This document shows, one piece after another, positions 1-8,904 of a DNA stretch of 64,000 nt (position 1 is its first letter; each line of letters starts with the position of its first letter). The position numbers and the translations under genes were made by a program. The notes beneath the pieces were generated by a model that did no database searches, was not told the DNA's origin, and saw nothing but the letters and a program-made list of their open reading frames with translations. The DNA lies in contig NZ_CP072392.1 of NCBI RefSeq assembly GCF_017742835.1, forward strand, positions 3,036,387-3,100,386, read 5' to 3'. The stretch comes from Aquabacter sp. L1I39. Lineage in GTDB: Bacteria; Pseudomonadota; Alphaproteobacteria; Rhizobiales; Xanthobacteraceae.

Positions 1-72
1 AATAGTCCTCGTCGGTGAATGCCGCCCCGCACGGGCATTCATTGTCGGTTCATAAATCTGCCACGCGCCCGT

Positions 73-101
73 CTTGACGGCCCGAAGGGGGCTTCCCACA
101 T
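73..101 (+). promoter_or_regulatory. possible RpoH-type promoter of hsp20
   Basis: CTTGAC at 73-78 and CCCACAT at 95-101 are spaced by 16 bases and resemble the CTTG...CCYTATNT pattern of alphaproteobacterial heat-shock promoters. Transcription from about position 108 would give a leader of roughly 90 bases, the usual length for a ROSE-controlled messenger. The -10 match is imperfect, so this is a candidate only. Confidence 0.35.
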
Positions 102-103
102 GC

Positions 104-198
104 CGTTCAGCGTCGGTCATCGTGACGGCGCTGACCCCACCGGGTCCGGCTTCGGCGGGTCCGGATGCTTCAAGCGTATCGCTTTCGGAGGATATGCC
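104..198 (+). promoter_or_regulatory. ROSE-type RNA thermometer upstream of hsp20
   Basis: The leader folds into consecutive hairpins. CAGCGTCG (108-115) pairs with CGGCGCTG (126-133). The last hairpin holds the ribosome site: TGCTTC (166-171) faces GGAGGA (187-192), with an inner stem AAGCG (172-176)/CGCTT (180-184), loop TAT and a two-base TC bulge. TGCT against AGGA, including the G-G mismatch, is the hallmark pairing of ROSE elements, which melt on heat shock and free the Shine-Dalgarno sequence of small heat-shock genes in rhizobia and relatives. The pairing is read directly; thermosensing is inferred from the family. Confidence 0.75.
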
Positions 199-684
199 AT
201 GCGTAGCTTTGACCTCACTCCCCTCTATCGCAACACCGTCGGCTTCGACCGTCTCTTCTCGCTGCTGGACACCGTCGGCGGCGTCGACGCGGCGCCTACC
301 TATCCGCCCTACAATATCGAGCGGACCGGCGAGAATGATTACCGCATCACCGTCGCCGTGGCGGGCTTCACGGCCGATGAGCTCTCGATCGAGAGCAAGG
401 AGAATGGTTTGACCATTCGCGGTGAGAAGACCGCGCAGGACAATGCGGAGCACAGCCAGGTGCTCTATCGTGGCATTGCTGCGCGCGCGTTCGAGCGCCG
501 TTTCCAGCTGGCCGACCACGTGGAAGTGCGCGGCGCGCGCCTTGAGAACGGCCTGCTCCATGTGGAACTGGTGCGCAACATTCCCGAGGCCAAGAAGCCC
601 CGGACCATCTCCATCGCCACCGCTCCAGCCGAGACCCCCCGCGTGACCGCGGCCAGCGAGGCGAGCGAAGCGAAGGCTGCCTGA
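199..684 (+). CDS. hsp20: small heat shock protein, Hsp20/IbpA type
   Basis: 161-residue ATP-independent holdase that binds unfolding proteins in the cytoplasm and hands them to DnaK/ClpB. The N-terminus (RSFDLTPLYRNTVGFDRLF) is typical of bacterial class A IbpA-like proteins, and an alpha-crystallin domain follows from about residue 35, with the ENDYRITVAVAGF start and the GLLHVELVRNIPE end. A longer frame is open to position 19, but I chose the ATG at 199 because GGAGGA lies 6 bases upstream and is masked in a ROSE-like hairpin. The Ala/Glu-rich tail after the I-x-I-like ISIA segment is low complexity. No partner gene follows; a tandem repeat and a terminator do. Confidence 0.93.
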   Translation: MRSFDLTPLYRNTVGFDRLFSLLDTVGGVDAAPTYPPYNIERTGENDYRITVAVAGFTADELSIESKENGLTIRGEKTAQDNAEHSQVLYRGIAARAFERRFQLADHVEVRGARLENGLLHVELVRNIPEAKKPRTISIATAPAETPRVTAASEASEAKAA

Positions 685-692
685 GGCCAAGC

Positions 693-877
693 GCCGGCCT
701 CGGCCGGCGCACGTCTTCATGGTAGCCGGCCTCGGCCGGCGCACGTCTTCATGGATGGCCGGCCTCGGCCGGCGCACGTCTTCATGGATGGCCGGCCTCG
801 GCCGGGGCACGTCTTCATGGATGGCCGGCCTCGGCCGGCGCACGTCCACAGGGATAGCCGGCCTCCCGGCCTCCCTT
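693..877. repeat. 33-bp tandem repeat, about 5.5 copies
   Basis: The core GCCGGCCTCGGCCGGC followed by GCACGTCTTCATGGAT recurs at 693, 725, 758, 791, 824 and, degenerate, 857. Four spacings are exactly 33 bases; the first is 32. The middle copies are nearly identical, with single changes (GGGGCAC at 805). Each core is a near-perfect palindrome. The array lies between the hsp20 stop and its terminator, so it would be transcribed into the messenger's 3' end. It reads open as an 11-residue repeat, but no start, codon bias or homologous protein supports translation. Confidence 0.9.
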
Positions 878-907
878 TGCCCCAAGGGGGGCCGAAGAAT
901 CAGCCAG

Positions 908-937
908 GGCGCTCCGCAACGGCGGGGCGCCTTTTTT
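908..937 (+). terminator. Rho-independent terminator after hsp20
   Basis: A ten-base-pair stem (908-917 with 922-931, one G-U pair), loop AACG, followed directly by six T residues at 932-937. It stops transcription coming through hsp20 and the tandem repeat just before the convergent gene that ends at 945. Confidence 0.9.
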
Positions 938-944
938 GCGGGAT

Positions 945-2207
945 CTACTTGTCGCCGGGAGCGGAACCTGCTGCCGGCACGGCCGTGGCCGCCGGCGTGC
1001 GGGGCGGCCAGGAAAAGTCATCGGCGCGCCCTGCCGGTGGGGTCAGAGGCAGGCCTTCCTTGAGGGCCTTGACTGATTCGCCCGCATTGGCCGCCGCCGG
1101 GACGACCACCGGTTGCGCGGTGGTGCCGCCGGCAAGGAGGCTGGAGCCGCGCGGACGGTCGTTGAGGGACATCGGCCCCCGCGTGCCGTCACCAGGTCCG
1201 GCATCGGGCATCTGCTCCACCTCGGAGAGAATGCGGGCAATGTCCTTCTGGGCGAAGAAGGCAAGCTTGCGGCCGCCGGCCCGGGTGAAGCGCACACCGT
1301 CATTGAGACGCAGGCGCCGCCGCTGCCCGTCCACCGCGGCGCCGGAGGCGGTGTATTTCCCATCCTCGTCCACGAAACCGTCCCACACGTTCGCAAAAAT
1401 GATTCCCGCTTTTGCCGCGTGGCTCTTCAGGATGTCGTTGAGGCGTTCATAATCGGCCATGGTGGCCGGGTTCTGCACCGGGGCGAGACCCACCACCACC
1501 ACATTGCCGGCACGGGCGCGCAGCGCCGCAAGGAGATCATCCATCCTCTTGCCGTACAATTCGTTCCAGCGATCGGTGAACGGCTCGACGAGGGTGTCGC
1601 CGTCGCGGATGGGGTGAATATCGTTGGAGCCGAGGGCGACCACGGTTACCCCCGGCCGGGCGGCGCTCACCGCCTCCGGCCACTTGGCCATCCAATCGGT
1701 GACGTCGCTTGTCTCGCCAGGCAGATAGCCGCTGTCGTCGTCGGTGCGGGCGATCACCGCCGGGCTGCCCTTCTCCGTCACATAGCTGTCGGCGAGGCCC
1801 TTGGCGAATTGCGCGCCAAGCCGGTCTCCGATCACCAGGACGAATTTGGTCGGCGGCTGCTTCTTGCCCTGAACCGCTTCCTCGGCTGAGGAATAGACGG
1901 TGCCTTCCGGCTCCGGTGGCGGCTTGGGCGCCTGGGGCTGGACCTGCTGCTGGGGCTGCTGCTGCGGGGGCGGAAAGAGCGGCGCGAACGGGTTCCATCC
2001 GCCGAAAAGTCCACCACCGCCGCCACCCACATTGGCGGGTGGCCGGGGAATGCTGCCGGGCGGGCGCAGATCCTGCGCCTGCGCCAGTGCCGCGCCAAAG
2101 AGAATGGCCGCGGCCACCGCCACCCACGCCACGGCCTGAATCCGGCGCGCGGTGGCCGTCAGCCACGGGGCGGAGGGGCAGGGGACAGGGGCGTCAACGG
2201 GCGTCAT
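945..2207 (-). CDS. secreted SGNH-fold protein (DUF459), catalytic residues apparently lost
   Basis: 420-residue protein with a signal/anchor helix (about 22-45, ending AQAQ), a Gly-rich and Pro/Gln-rich linker (55-100) and a DUF459/SGNH-hydrolase domain (about 120-350). SGNH esterases use a Ser in a GDS block and a His near the C-terminus. Here block I reads VIGDRLG (124-130), placing Arg at the Ser position, and the DGxHFT block reads DGVRFT (303-308), placing Arg at the His position. The ALGSND block III (191-196) is intact. If aligned correctly the protein cannot act as a normal esterase; members of this family are periplasmic and of unclear role. It may bind a glycan or peptidoglycan. 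Family assignment is firm, loss of activity is inferred. Confidence 0.8.
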   Translation of the reverse strand: MTPVDAPVPCPSAPWLTATARRIQAVAWVAVAAAILFGAALAQAQDLRPPGSIPRPPANVGGGGGGLFGGWNPFAPLFPPPQQQPQQQVQPQAPKPPPEPEGTVYSSAEEAVQGKKQPPTKFVLVIGDRLGAQFAKGLADSYVTEKGSPAVIARTDDDSGYLPGETSDVTDWMAKWPEAVSAARPGVTVVALGSNDIHPIRDGDTLVEPFTDRWNELYGKRMDDLLAALRARAGNVVVVGLAPVQNPATMADYERLNDILKSHAAKAGIIFANVWDGFVDEDGKYTASGAAVDGQRRRLRLNDGVRFTRAGGRKLAFFAQKDIARILSEVEQMPDAGPGDGTRGPMSLNDRPRGSSLLAGGTTAQPVVVPAAANAGESVKALKEGLPLTPPAGRADDFSWPPRTPAATAVPAAGSAPGDK

Positions 2208-2379
2208 GCATCAGCAATGGCCGACCTTGCCGGCGGTTTCAAGACGGGATGTCCCGCAGGCGCGCGGCGCAGACTGCGCCGCATTGGCCGTCCCGAGCCT
2301 GTAGCGCGGCCGTCGGCCGGGTCCCGCATCTCCTCCTTCTCCAGGGCGCAGGCGGTGTGCGCCCCAGGGCGGTCAAACG

Positions 2380-2414
2380 CAAAAACGCCGCCGGGCCGGA
2401 GCCGCGACGGCGTT
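2380..2414 (-). terminator. terminator of the atp operon
   Basis: Read on the minus strand, AACGCCG (2414-2408) pairs with CGGCGTT (2390-2384), and the T run continues to 2381. It lies 50 bases past the atpF stop codon and closes the F0 operon. Confidence 0.75.
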
Positions 2415-2464
2415 GAAATGCCTTGGATACCGGAGAGGCTGCAGGTGCAGGCCTTCGATGACCC

Positions 2465-2959
2465 TCAGTTCAGCTTCGAGCGCACGTCGGCAATGGCCGA
2501 ACCCACCAGCCGCTCACCCACCGCCGCGTCGCGGGCGATGCCGGAGAGCAGCCGCTCGGCCGCCTTCACCGCCGCGTCGGCGGCCACAGCCTTCACGTCG
2601 GCCACGGCCTGAGATTCGGCCTGGGAGATCTTCTCTTCCGCCATGCGGGTGCGGCGGGCCACGAAGTCTTCGAGCTTGGCGCGGGTTTCGGAGGCGAGGC
2701 GCTCGGCCTCGGCCTTGGCGGCGGTCACGATGGACTCGGCCTCGGTCTCCGCCTCGCGCTGCTTGCGCTTGTACTCGGCCACCAGCTTCTGCGCCTCTTC
2801 CTTGAGGCGCCGGGCTTCGTCCAGCTCGGCGGCGATGCGGGCACCGCGATTGTCCAGCGCCGCGGCGATGGTGCGGTGGACGCCGTAATAGAGCAGGATG
2901 GCGACGAACAGCAGGAAGGCGATGGCCACCCAGAGCTCGGCCAATTGCATCTCGTTCAT
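2465..2959 (-). CDS. atpF: F0F1 ATP synthase subunit b
   Basis: 164-residue peripheral-stalk subunit. One N-terminal membrane helix (about 8-27, LWVAIAFLLFVAILLYYGV) is followed by a long charged coiled coil rich in Glu, Ala and Lys, ending in a delta-subunit contact region. It dimerises with the b' subunit encoded just upstream and holds the catalytic head against rotation. Last gene of the atpI-B-E-F'-F set; the F1 genes are not in this window, the usual split arrangement in alphaproteobacteria. Confidence 0.95.
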   Translation of the reverse strand: MNEMQLAELWVAIAFLLFVAILLYYGVHRTIAAALDNRGARIAAELDEARRLKEEAQKLVAEYKRKQREAETEAESIVTAAKAEAERLASETRAKLEDFVARRTRMAEEKISQAESQAVADVKAVAADAAVKAAERLLSGIARDAAVGERLVGSAIADVRSKLN

Positions 2960-3022
2960 GGCAGTCCTCGATCGCCTATGTCAGGTCGCCGCCCCCGCGC
3001 ACAGGCGGGGCGGCAGGGAAAA

Positions 3023-3742
3023 TCACGCGCCCGTCTTCTGGGCGAGGGCCGCGTCCACCGCCTGCTCCACATCCGCATTCTGGGCGGTGGTGCCGACCAG
3101 GCTGGAGACGATGGTGTTGGCCGTGTCCACGGCAATGCCGCGCACATGCGACATGGCCTCGGTCTTGGTGGCGCCGATGCGACGCTCCGCTTCCTCGAGC
3201 TTGGCGGCGAGGCTCGCTTCCAGGCTCTTGCGGTTGGTCTCGGTTTCGGCGGCGAGGCGGTTGCGCGCCTCACCGGCAATGGCGTTGGCCTTGTTGCGGG
3301 CCTCCACCAGGGCCTTCTCGTAAGCGGCCTGTGCGGCTTCGCTTTCCGCCCGGCGCTGCGAGGCCTCTTCCAGATCGCGGGCGATCCGGTCGTGACGCTC
3401 TTCCAGGATGCGGCCGATGCGCGGAAGCGTCACGCGGCTCATCAGGAAGTAGAGGGCGCCGAAGGTCAGAGCCAGCCAGAACAGCTGGGAGGCGAAATGG
3501 GTGGGGTTGAACGGCGGGAAGCCGCCGTGCTCACCATCCCCGCCATGTTCGCCGTGCACGGCATGGGCGAGTTCGCCCGTGCCGGGGGCCGCCGCATGGG
3601 CTTCGGCGACGACGAAGGAGGTCACCGTGTTCCACACCTTCTGGGGTGCGGTCTCGCTGCCGGCCACCACCGTTACCGGCCCTGCCATCAGCAGGAACCC
3701 CGTCACAGTCGCAGCGCCTATCAGCTTCCATGTCTTGGTCAT
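3023..3742 (-). CDS. atpF2: F0F1 ATP synthase subunit b'
   Basis: 239-residue second b-type stalk subunit, as found in phototrophic and many other alphaproteobacteria. The family is usually 160-200 residues; this one carries a longer N-terminus with a hydrophobic stretch (8-27), an Ala/His/Gly-rich segment (about 48-76, with repeated HGEHGG), then the standard membrane helix (about 87-106, FASQLFWLALTFGALYFLM) and coiled coil from RVTLPRIGRILEERHDRI onward. The extension may be a cleaved signal or a second membrane segment. It is 63 bases upstream of atpF and 72 bases downstream of atpE. Confidence 0.93.
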   Translation of the reverse strand: MTKTWKLIGAATVTGFLLMAGPVTVVAGSETAPQKVWNTVTSFVVAEAHAAAPGTGELAHAVHGEHGGDGEHGGFPPFNPTHFASQLFWLALTFGALYFLMSRVTLPRIGRILEERHDRIARDLEEASQRRAESEAAQAAYEKALVEARNKANAIAGEARNRLAAETETNRKSLEASLAAKLEEAERRIGATKTEAMSHVRGIAVDTANTIVSSLVGTTAQNADVEQAVDAALAQKTGA

Positions 3743-3814
3743 GGCTCGCCTGTCCGTCCTTCGTCCATCAGGCTCCCGGGTCCCCCCCGGAAGCCGCCGC
3801 GCGTGTCGTGCCGA

Positions 3815-4042
3815 TCAGGCCACGAAGAGCAGAACGAGGGCGACGACGAGCGAGAAGATGCCGAGACCTTCCGCGAGCGCCGCGCCGATGAACGCGCGGG
3901 CGAACTGGCCGTCAGCCGCAGAGGGGTTGCGCAGGGCGCCGGCGAGGAAGTTGCCGAAGATGTTACCGACGCCGATGCCGGCGAGACCCATGCCGAGGCA
4001 GGCGAGACCGGCGCCCAGGAACTTAGCAGCGTTCGCGTCCAT
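3815..4042 (-). CDS. atpE: F0F1 ATP synthase subunit c
   Basis: 75-residue proteolipid of the rotor ring, two membrane helices joined by the polar loop ALRNPSA (36-42). The ion-binding carboxylate is Glu58 in [10 protein letters not shown]; the surrounding residues are of the proton type, without the extra polar ligands of sodium-binding rings. Length and helix spacing are those of alphaproteobacterial c subunits. It lies 48 bases below atpB. Confidence 0.97.
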   Translation of the reverse strand: MDANAAKFLGAGLACLGMGLAGIGVGNIFGNFLAGALRNPSAADGQFARAFIGAALAEGLGIFSLVVALVLLFVA

Positions 4043-4090
4043 AGTACTGCTCCTTGAGAAACACGTGAGGGGTCTTGATGAGGGCGGGGC

Positions 4091-4843
4091 TCAGTGGCCC
4101 GGATGCACCGCATCGTTCAGATAGATCGAGGTGAGGACCGCAAACACATAGGCCTGCAGCACCGCGACCAGCAGCTCGAGCGCCGTCAGCGCCACGATCA
4201 TGAAGAAGGGAAGCACCGCGCCGAACCAGCCGGCGACGCCCAGCGAGGCAAGGCCGACAACGAAGAAGGCGAACACCTTCAGCGCGATATGGCCGGCCAG
4301 CATGTTGGCGAACAGACGCAGCGACAGCGAAATGGGGCGGGAGATGAAGGACACCACCTCGATCAGCACCACGAAGGGCAGCAGGAAGGAGGGCACGCCC
4401 GACGGCACGAACAGATGCAGAAAATGCGTGCCGTGCTTGAAGAAGCCGTAGACAATCACGGTGCCGATCACGAGCAGCGCAAGAGCGGCAGTGACGACGA
4501 TGTGGGCGGTGATCGTGAAGGTGTAGGGGATGAGGCCAACCACGTTCGCGACGAACACGAACATGAAGAGGGAGAAGACCAGGGGGAAGAAGACCATGCC
4601 CTGGTTGCCGGCCGAGTCCCTGACCATCTTGGCTATGAATTCGTATGACATCTCCGCCACCGACTGCATGCGGCCCGGCACCAGGGTGCGGCCGCGGGTG
4701 GCGTAGGTCAGAAACAGGAAGATGGAGGCGACGATGCCGACCATGAAGGCGGCGGAATTGGTGAAGGAGACGCTGACGCCCGAGACATGCAGCAGCTCTA
4801 CGTACCGCTGCACTTGAAACTGGTGGATCGGATCGATGTTCAT
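4091..4843 (-). CDS. atpB: F0F1 ATP synthase subunit a
   Basis: 250-residue integral membrane subunit that forms the proton half-channels beside the c ring. Five to six hydrophobic helices are visible; the essential Arg lies in the [12 protein letters not shown] motif. The start at 4843 ([12 protein letters not shown]) matches the family N-terminus; an upstream extension of 29 residues is open but unlike the family. It follows atpI by 61 bases and precedes atpE. Confidence 0.96.
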   Translation of the reverse strand: MNIDPIHQFQVQRYVELLHVSGVSVSFTNSAAFMVGIVASIFLFLTYATRGRTLVPGRMQSVAEMSYEFIAKMVRDSAGNQGMVFFPLVFSLFMFVFVANVVGLIPYTFTITAHIVVTAALALLVIGTVIVYGFFKHGTHFLHLFVPSGVPSFLLPFVVLIEVVSFISRPISLSLRLFANMLAGHIALKVFAFFVVGLASLGVAGWFGAVLPFFMIVALTALELLVAVLQAYVFAVLTSIYLNDAVHPGH

Positions 4844-4904
4844 CCGACACGCGCCTCTGTTCCGTGCGGCTTGCGCCGCCACAATTCCACATCCTCTACA
4901 GGGC

Positions 4905-5288
4905 TCATCCCTGCGGAGGCTTCTTTCCACCGGTCTCGCCGGCCGCGCGCATCATATTGAGCACGCCGGCGGCAAAGCCGATCAAGGTGAAGAGGATGAT
5001 GCCCCAGGGCGACACCGAGAAGACGGTATCGATGCCCCAGCCGATCATGGCCCCCACCAAGGTTCCCGCCACGAACTCCGAACCCAGGCGAAAGGCCAAA
5101 GCCATGCCCGAGGCAGTGTTGTTGCGTTGCGGTCCCGTCGGCTGCGATTGGTCTTTTGGCCGCGCCTTGTCAAGCGCGGCATTCAGACGCTGAAGCCGAT
5201 CCGCAAGCGCAGGGTCCCCCGCCTCCGGTTCGTGGTTCGACCGCCGTTGGTCCGTCTTCCGAGGATCGGAATCCGATCGTTTCGACAT
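4905..5288 (-). CDS. atpI: ATP synthase assembly protein AtpI
   Basis: 127-residue small membrane protein that helps c-ring assembly or Mg uptake for the synthase. A charged, disordered N-terminal half (residues 1-60, rich in Asp, Arg, Gln) precedes two membrane helices (about 70-90 and 95-115, with the family motif [19 protein letters not shown]). I chose the ATG at 5288 because it sits 56 bases below a good promoter and the longer frame would overlap that promoter. First gene of the F0 operon. Confidence 0.92.
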   Translation of the reverse strand: MSKRSDSDPRKTDQRRSNHEPEAGDPALADRLQRLNAALDKARPKDQSQPTGPQRNNTASGMALAFRLGSEFVAGTLVGAMIGWGIDTVFSVSPWGIILFTLIGFAAGVLNMMRAAGETGGKKPPQG

Positions 5289-5350
5289 GGCACGAACTCC
5301 GGCTTCGCGGGTGTGGATCAGGCGATCACGGCCCCCCGAAACCGCGCGGC

Positions 5351-5379
5351 ACCATAGTTGCGGCATATTTGAGTGTCAA
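5351..5379 (-). promoter_or_regulatory. sigma-70-type promoter of the atp operon
   Basis: On the minus strand, TTGACA (5379-5374), a 17-base spacer and TATGGT (5356-5351). The -35 box is a perfect consensus. Transcription would start near 5344, giving a leader of about 56 bases before atpI. Confidence 0.75.
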
Positions 5380-5451
5380 GGAAAGCGCGGAGCGATTTAA
5401 CTGCCTGAAAACACGCAAAAAATGGCAGTCAACTCAAGCCCTTGGCGCCGA

Positions 5452-8400
5452 TCAGCTCACCTCGCGTAAGCGCTCGGCATGCTGCAGGTCCACAGACACC
5501 AGCCGCGAGACACCCCGCTCGGCCATGGTGACGCCGAACAGCCGGTCCATCCGCGCCATGCTGATGGGATTGTGGGTAATGACCAGGAAGCGGGTGTCCG
5601 TCAGCCGCGTCATTTCGTCCATCAGCACGCAGAAGCGTTCCACATTGGCGTCGTCGAGCGGCGCGTCCACCTCGTCCAGCACGCAGATGGGGGCGGGGTT
5701 GGTCAGGAACACCGCGAAGATCAGCGCCATGGCGGTGAGCGCCTGCTCGCCGCCGGAGAGCAAGGAGAGCGTCTGCGGCTTCTTGCCGGGCGGCTTGGCG
5801 ATGATGTCGAGACCGGCTTCCAGCGGGTCGTCGGCGTCGGTCAGCACCAACTGGGCCTCGCCGCCACCGAACAGCGTGTCGAACAGCTTGCGGAAATGGC
5901 CGTCCACCACGGCGAAGGAGGCCTGAAGGCGCTCGCGCGCCTCGCGATTGAGGCTCTGGATGCCCGAGCGCAGGCGGCGGATGGCTTCGATCAGGTCGTC
6001 GCGCTCGCGGGTCAGGGTTTCCAGGCGCCCGTCCGCCTCCTCCAGCTCCACCTCGGCCCGCAGATTGACCGCGCCGAGGCGGTCCCGCTCCCGCCGCGCG
6101 CGCTCCAGGGCGGCTTCCACCACATCGAGGGGCGGCGGCTCCGCATCGGCGGTCAGGCCGGAGAGGGTGAAGGCGGTCTCGGGTGGCCCGTCCAGGGCAT
6201 CGGTGATGTCGCGGGCCACGTCGTCCCGCCGTTGGCGCGCGGCCTCCAGGCGCGCCTCGCAGCGGGCGGCCTCCTCGCGTGCAGCGGAGAGGGCGGCGAG
6301 CGCGTCCTTGGCGGCCTGGTCGGCCGCCGCCAGCGCGGCCTCGCCCTCGGCCAAGCGATCGGCGGCGGCGCGGCGGGCGGCCTCTGCTTGCTCGGTTTCG
6401 GTCAGGAGGCGGCGGCGGCGCAGGATGATCTCGGCGGGGGCATCGGCCAGCCCGTCCAGTTCCGCCTGGGCCTCGTCGCGGCGGGTTTCCAGGGCGGCGA
6501 TGCGAGCACCGGCGCCGCCGGCCCGCTCGGCCCAGGAGCGCCGTTCCCCGGCAATGGCTTCCAGGCGGCGCAGGCGGGCCGCCCGTTCGCGGTCCAGAGC
6601 CGAGGCCTGGGCGCGGGTTTCGGCGAGGCGCGCGCGGGCCTGCGCCGCCTGGGCACGGGCCTCGGCAAGGCTTGCCTCCATGAGCGCCGGTGATTCGAGG
6701 CTGGCCAATTCCGCCTGCAGGGCCCGTTCCGCCGCCTCCGCCTCGGCCCGGGCCGCGGCGATTCGGGCGCGGGCCTCGCCGAGCGCAGAGAGGCGCGCGG
6801 CATGCTGGGCGGCGCGGCGCTCGCCGGCGGCCTCCGCTTCCCGCGCCATTTCGGCGGCACGCTGGGCGGCGCGGCGGGCTTCGCGGGCCTGGGTCTCCGC
6901 CTGGCCCTCGGCGCGCACCTTCTGGTCGAGGGTCGCCGCCTCCATGCGCAGGCGCTCCACCGCGTGGCGGGCCTCCTCCGCCTCGGCGGTGAGGTCGGCG
7001 AGGCGGTTGCGCTCGGCGAGGCGCCGGGCGGCGGCGGTGGGCGCGTCGGCGGCGGCCACCAGGCCGTCCCAGCGCCACAGGTCGCCCTCCCGCGACACCA
7101 GCCGCTGGCCGGGCCGCAGGGCGGACTGGAGGCGCGGCCCCTCTTCCTTCGGCACCACCCCCACCTGGGCGAGGCGCCGGGCAAGGGCCGGCACGCCGGA
7201 GACGCGGACCGCCAGTGGTTCCGCGCCAGCGGGAAGGAGCGGATCGCCGGCCACGATGTCCGCGCCGGCCCAGCGGGCGGGCGCGCGCTCATCCTCGGGA
7301 AGGTCGAGGTCGTCCCCAAGGGCGGCGCCCAGCGCCACCTCATAGCCTTTTTCCACAGCGAGGAGGTCGGCCACGGATGGGAAGCGCCGGTCGGCGGACT
7401 GGAGCAGCTTGGAGAGGGTGCGGGCCTCGGTGTCGAGCCGCCCGAACCGGCGCTCGGCCTCGGCCAGCGTTGGCCGCAGGGCTTCGGCGGCGGCGCGGGC
7501 CTCCCCATGGGCCGCCTCGGCCAGCGCGGTCATTTCCTCGGCGGCATCCAGCCGCTCGCGGGCGGTGGCGGATGCTTCGCGCAGCCGTTCCAGGCCCTCG
7601 GTGCCCGCCTCCCGCCGCAACCGGCCTTCCTCCGCTTCCACGGAGGCATGCTCGGCGGCGGTGCGCATGAGGCGCGTGCGCACGTCCCGCATCTGGCCTT
7701 CCAGCACGCCGCGCCGGGCGCCGAGGTCCGCGAAGGCTTGGGTGCGCTCCTCCAGCATGGATTCGGCCTCGGCCAGGCGATCCTCTGCCTCCGAGCGGGC
7801 GATGGCGGCGTCCTCCTCCGCGATAACAGCGTCTTCCTGCTGGGCGGCGAGCACCTCCGCCTCCTCGGCGAGGCGCTCCAGTACGCCTTCCGCATCCGCC
7901 GAGAGGGCATGCTCGCGGGCGACATCCTGTGCCAATTGGGCGAGGCGGCGTTCCAGTTCCTGGTTGCGCACCGCGAGGCGGGCTTCCTCCCGGTCCAGTT
8001 CCTCGCGGGCATGAACGAGCCGCTGCACCCGGGCGGCGGCCTCCGCGTCCGCCTGCCGCAGGGCCGGCAGCACATGGGCCGCCACCGCCTGGAGCCGGGC
8101 GGCCTCCGCTTGGTCGCGGGTGCGGGCGGCGCCTTCGCCGGCCATATTCTCCATCTGGCGCTGGGCATCGGCCAGCGTCGCCGTCACCTCGCGCCAGCGC
8201 AGCCACAGGAGCGTGGCCTCCTGCCGGCGGATCTCCTCGGCCACGGCACGATACCGCACCGCCTGGCGGGACTGGCGGCGCAGGCTGTCCACCTGGGTGG
8301 CGAGCTGGGTGAGCACGTCCTCCAGGCGCAGCAAGTTCTGTTCGGCGCCCTTCAGGCGCAGTTCGGCCTCGTGCCGGCGGGCGTGGAGCCCTGCGACGCC

Positions 8401-8904
8401 CGCCGCTTCTTCAAGAATCCGCCGGCGCGCCGCCGGCTTGGCGCCGACGATCTCGCCGATCTGCCCTTGCCGCACCAAGGCCGGCGAGCGGGCGCCCGTT
8501 GAGGCGTCAGCGAACAGGAGATGGACGTCGCGGGCCCGCACGTCCCGGCCATTGATGCGATAGTTCGAGCCGGCGCCCCGTTCGATGCGCCGGACCACCT
8601 CGATCATGTCGTCGGCATTGAAGGCGGCGGGGGCCGTGTGGTCGGCATTGTCCAGTTGCAGGGCCACTTCCGCCGTGTTGCGGGCGGGGCGGGACGTGGT
8701 GCCGGCGAAGATGACCGAATCCATGTCCTGGGCGCGGAAGGCCTTGTGGGAGCTTTCCCCCATGACCCAGCGCAGGGCTTCCACCAGGTTCGACTTGCCG
8801 CACCCGTTCGGCCCGACGACGCCGGTCAGGCCGGGTTCGATCAGGAGTTCGGTCGGCTCCACGAAGGTCTTGAAGCCGGTCAGCCGAAGGCGGTTGAATT
8901 TCAT
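5452..8904 (-). CDS. smc: chromosome segregation protein SMC
   Basis: 1150-residue SMC ATPase that, with ScpA/ScpB, compacts and resolves newly replicated chromosome arms. The Walker A loop GPNGCGKSN is at 32-40. Long coiled coils rich in Ala, Glu and Arg occupy roughly 165-480 and 650-990, with a globular hinge between (about 490-620). The C-terminal head has the ABC signature LSGGEQALTAMALIF and Walker B ICVLDEVDAPLDD. Length is usual for the family. The very high GC and Ala/Arg content leave all six frames open over much of it, so antisense frames here are not genes. It stands alone on its strand. Confidence 0.97.
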   Translation of the reverse strand: MKFNRLRLTGFKTFVEPTELLIEPGLTGVVGPNGCGKSNLVEALRWVMGESSHKAFRAQDMDSVIFAGTTSRPARNTAEVALQLDNADHTAPAAFNADDMIEVVRRIERGAGSNYRINGRDVRARDVHLLFADASTGARSPALVRQGQIGEIVGAKPAARRRILEEAAGVAGLHARRHEAELRLKGAEQNLLRLEDVLTQLATQVDSLRRQSRQAVRYRAVAEEIRRQEATLLWLRWREVTATLADAQRQMENMAGEGAARTRDQAEAARLQAVAAHVLPALRQADAEAAARVQRLVHAREELDREEARLAVRNQELERRLAQLAQDVAREHALSADAEGVLERLAEEAEVLAAQQEDAVIAEEDAAIARSEAEDRLAEAESMLEERTQAFADLGARRGVLEGQMRDVRTRLMRTAAEHASVEAEEGRLRREAGTEGLERLREASATARERLDAAEEMTALAEAAHGEARAAAEALRPTLAEAERRFGRLDTEARTLSKLLQSADRRFPSVADLLAVEKGYEVALGAALGDDLDLPEDERAPARWAGADIVAGDPLLPAGAEPLAVRVSGVPALARRLAQVGVVPKEEGPRLQSALRPGQRLVSREGDLWRWDGLVAAADAPTAAARRLAERNRLADLTAEAEEARHAVERLRMEAATLDQKVRAEGQAETQAREARRAAQRAAEMAREAEAAGERRAAQHAARLSALGEARARIAAARAEAEAAERALQAELASLESPALMEASLAEARAQAAQARARLAETRAQASALDRERAARLRRLEAIAGERRSWAERAGGAGARIAALETRRDEAQAELDGLADAPAEIILRRRRLLTETEQAEAARRAAADRLAEGEAALAAADQAAKDALAALSAAREEAARCEARLEAARQRRDDVARDITDALDGPPETAFTLSGLTADAEPPPLDVVEAALERARRERDRLGAVNLRAEVELEEADGRLETLTRERDDLIEAIRRLRSGIQSLNREARERLQASFAVVDGHFRKLFDTLFGGGEAQLVLTDADDPLEAGLDIIAKPPGKKPQTLSLLSGGEQALTAMALIFAVFLTNPAPICVLDEVDAPLDDANVERFCVLMDEMTRLTDTRFLVITHNPISMARMDRLFGVTMAERGVSRLVSVDLQHAERLREVS

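Noticed and set aside
719..1063. Open frame through the 33-bp repeat, reading an 11-residue repeat
   Set aside because: The frame exists because the period is divisible by 3; no ribosome site or conserved start is present, and a terminator lies inside the frame.
5479..8502. Several long plus-strand frames opposite smc
   Set aside because: High GC leaves antisense frames open; SMC motifs are clear on the minus strand and the antisense proteins have no recognisable domain.
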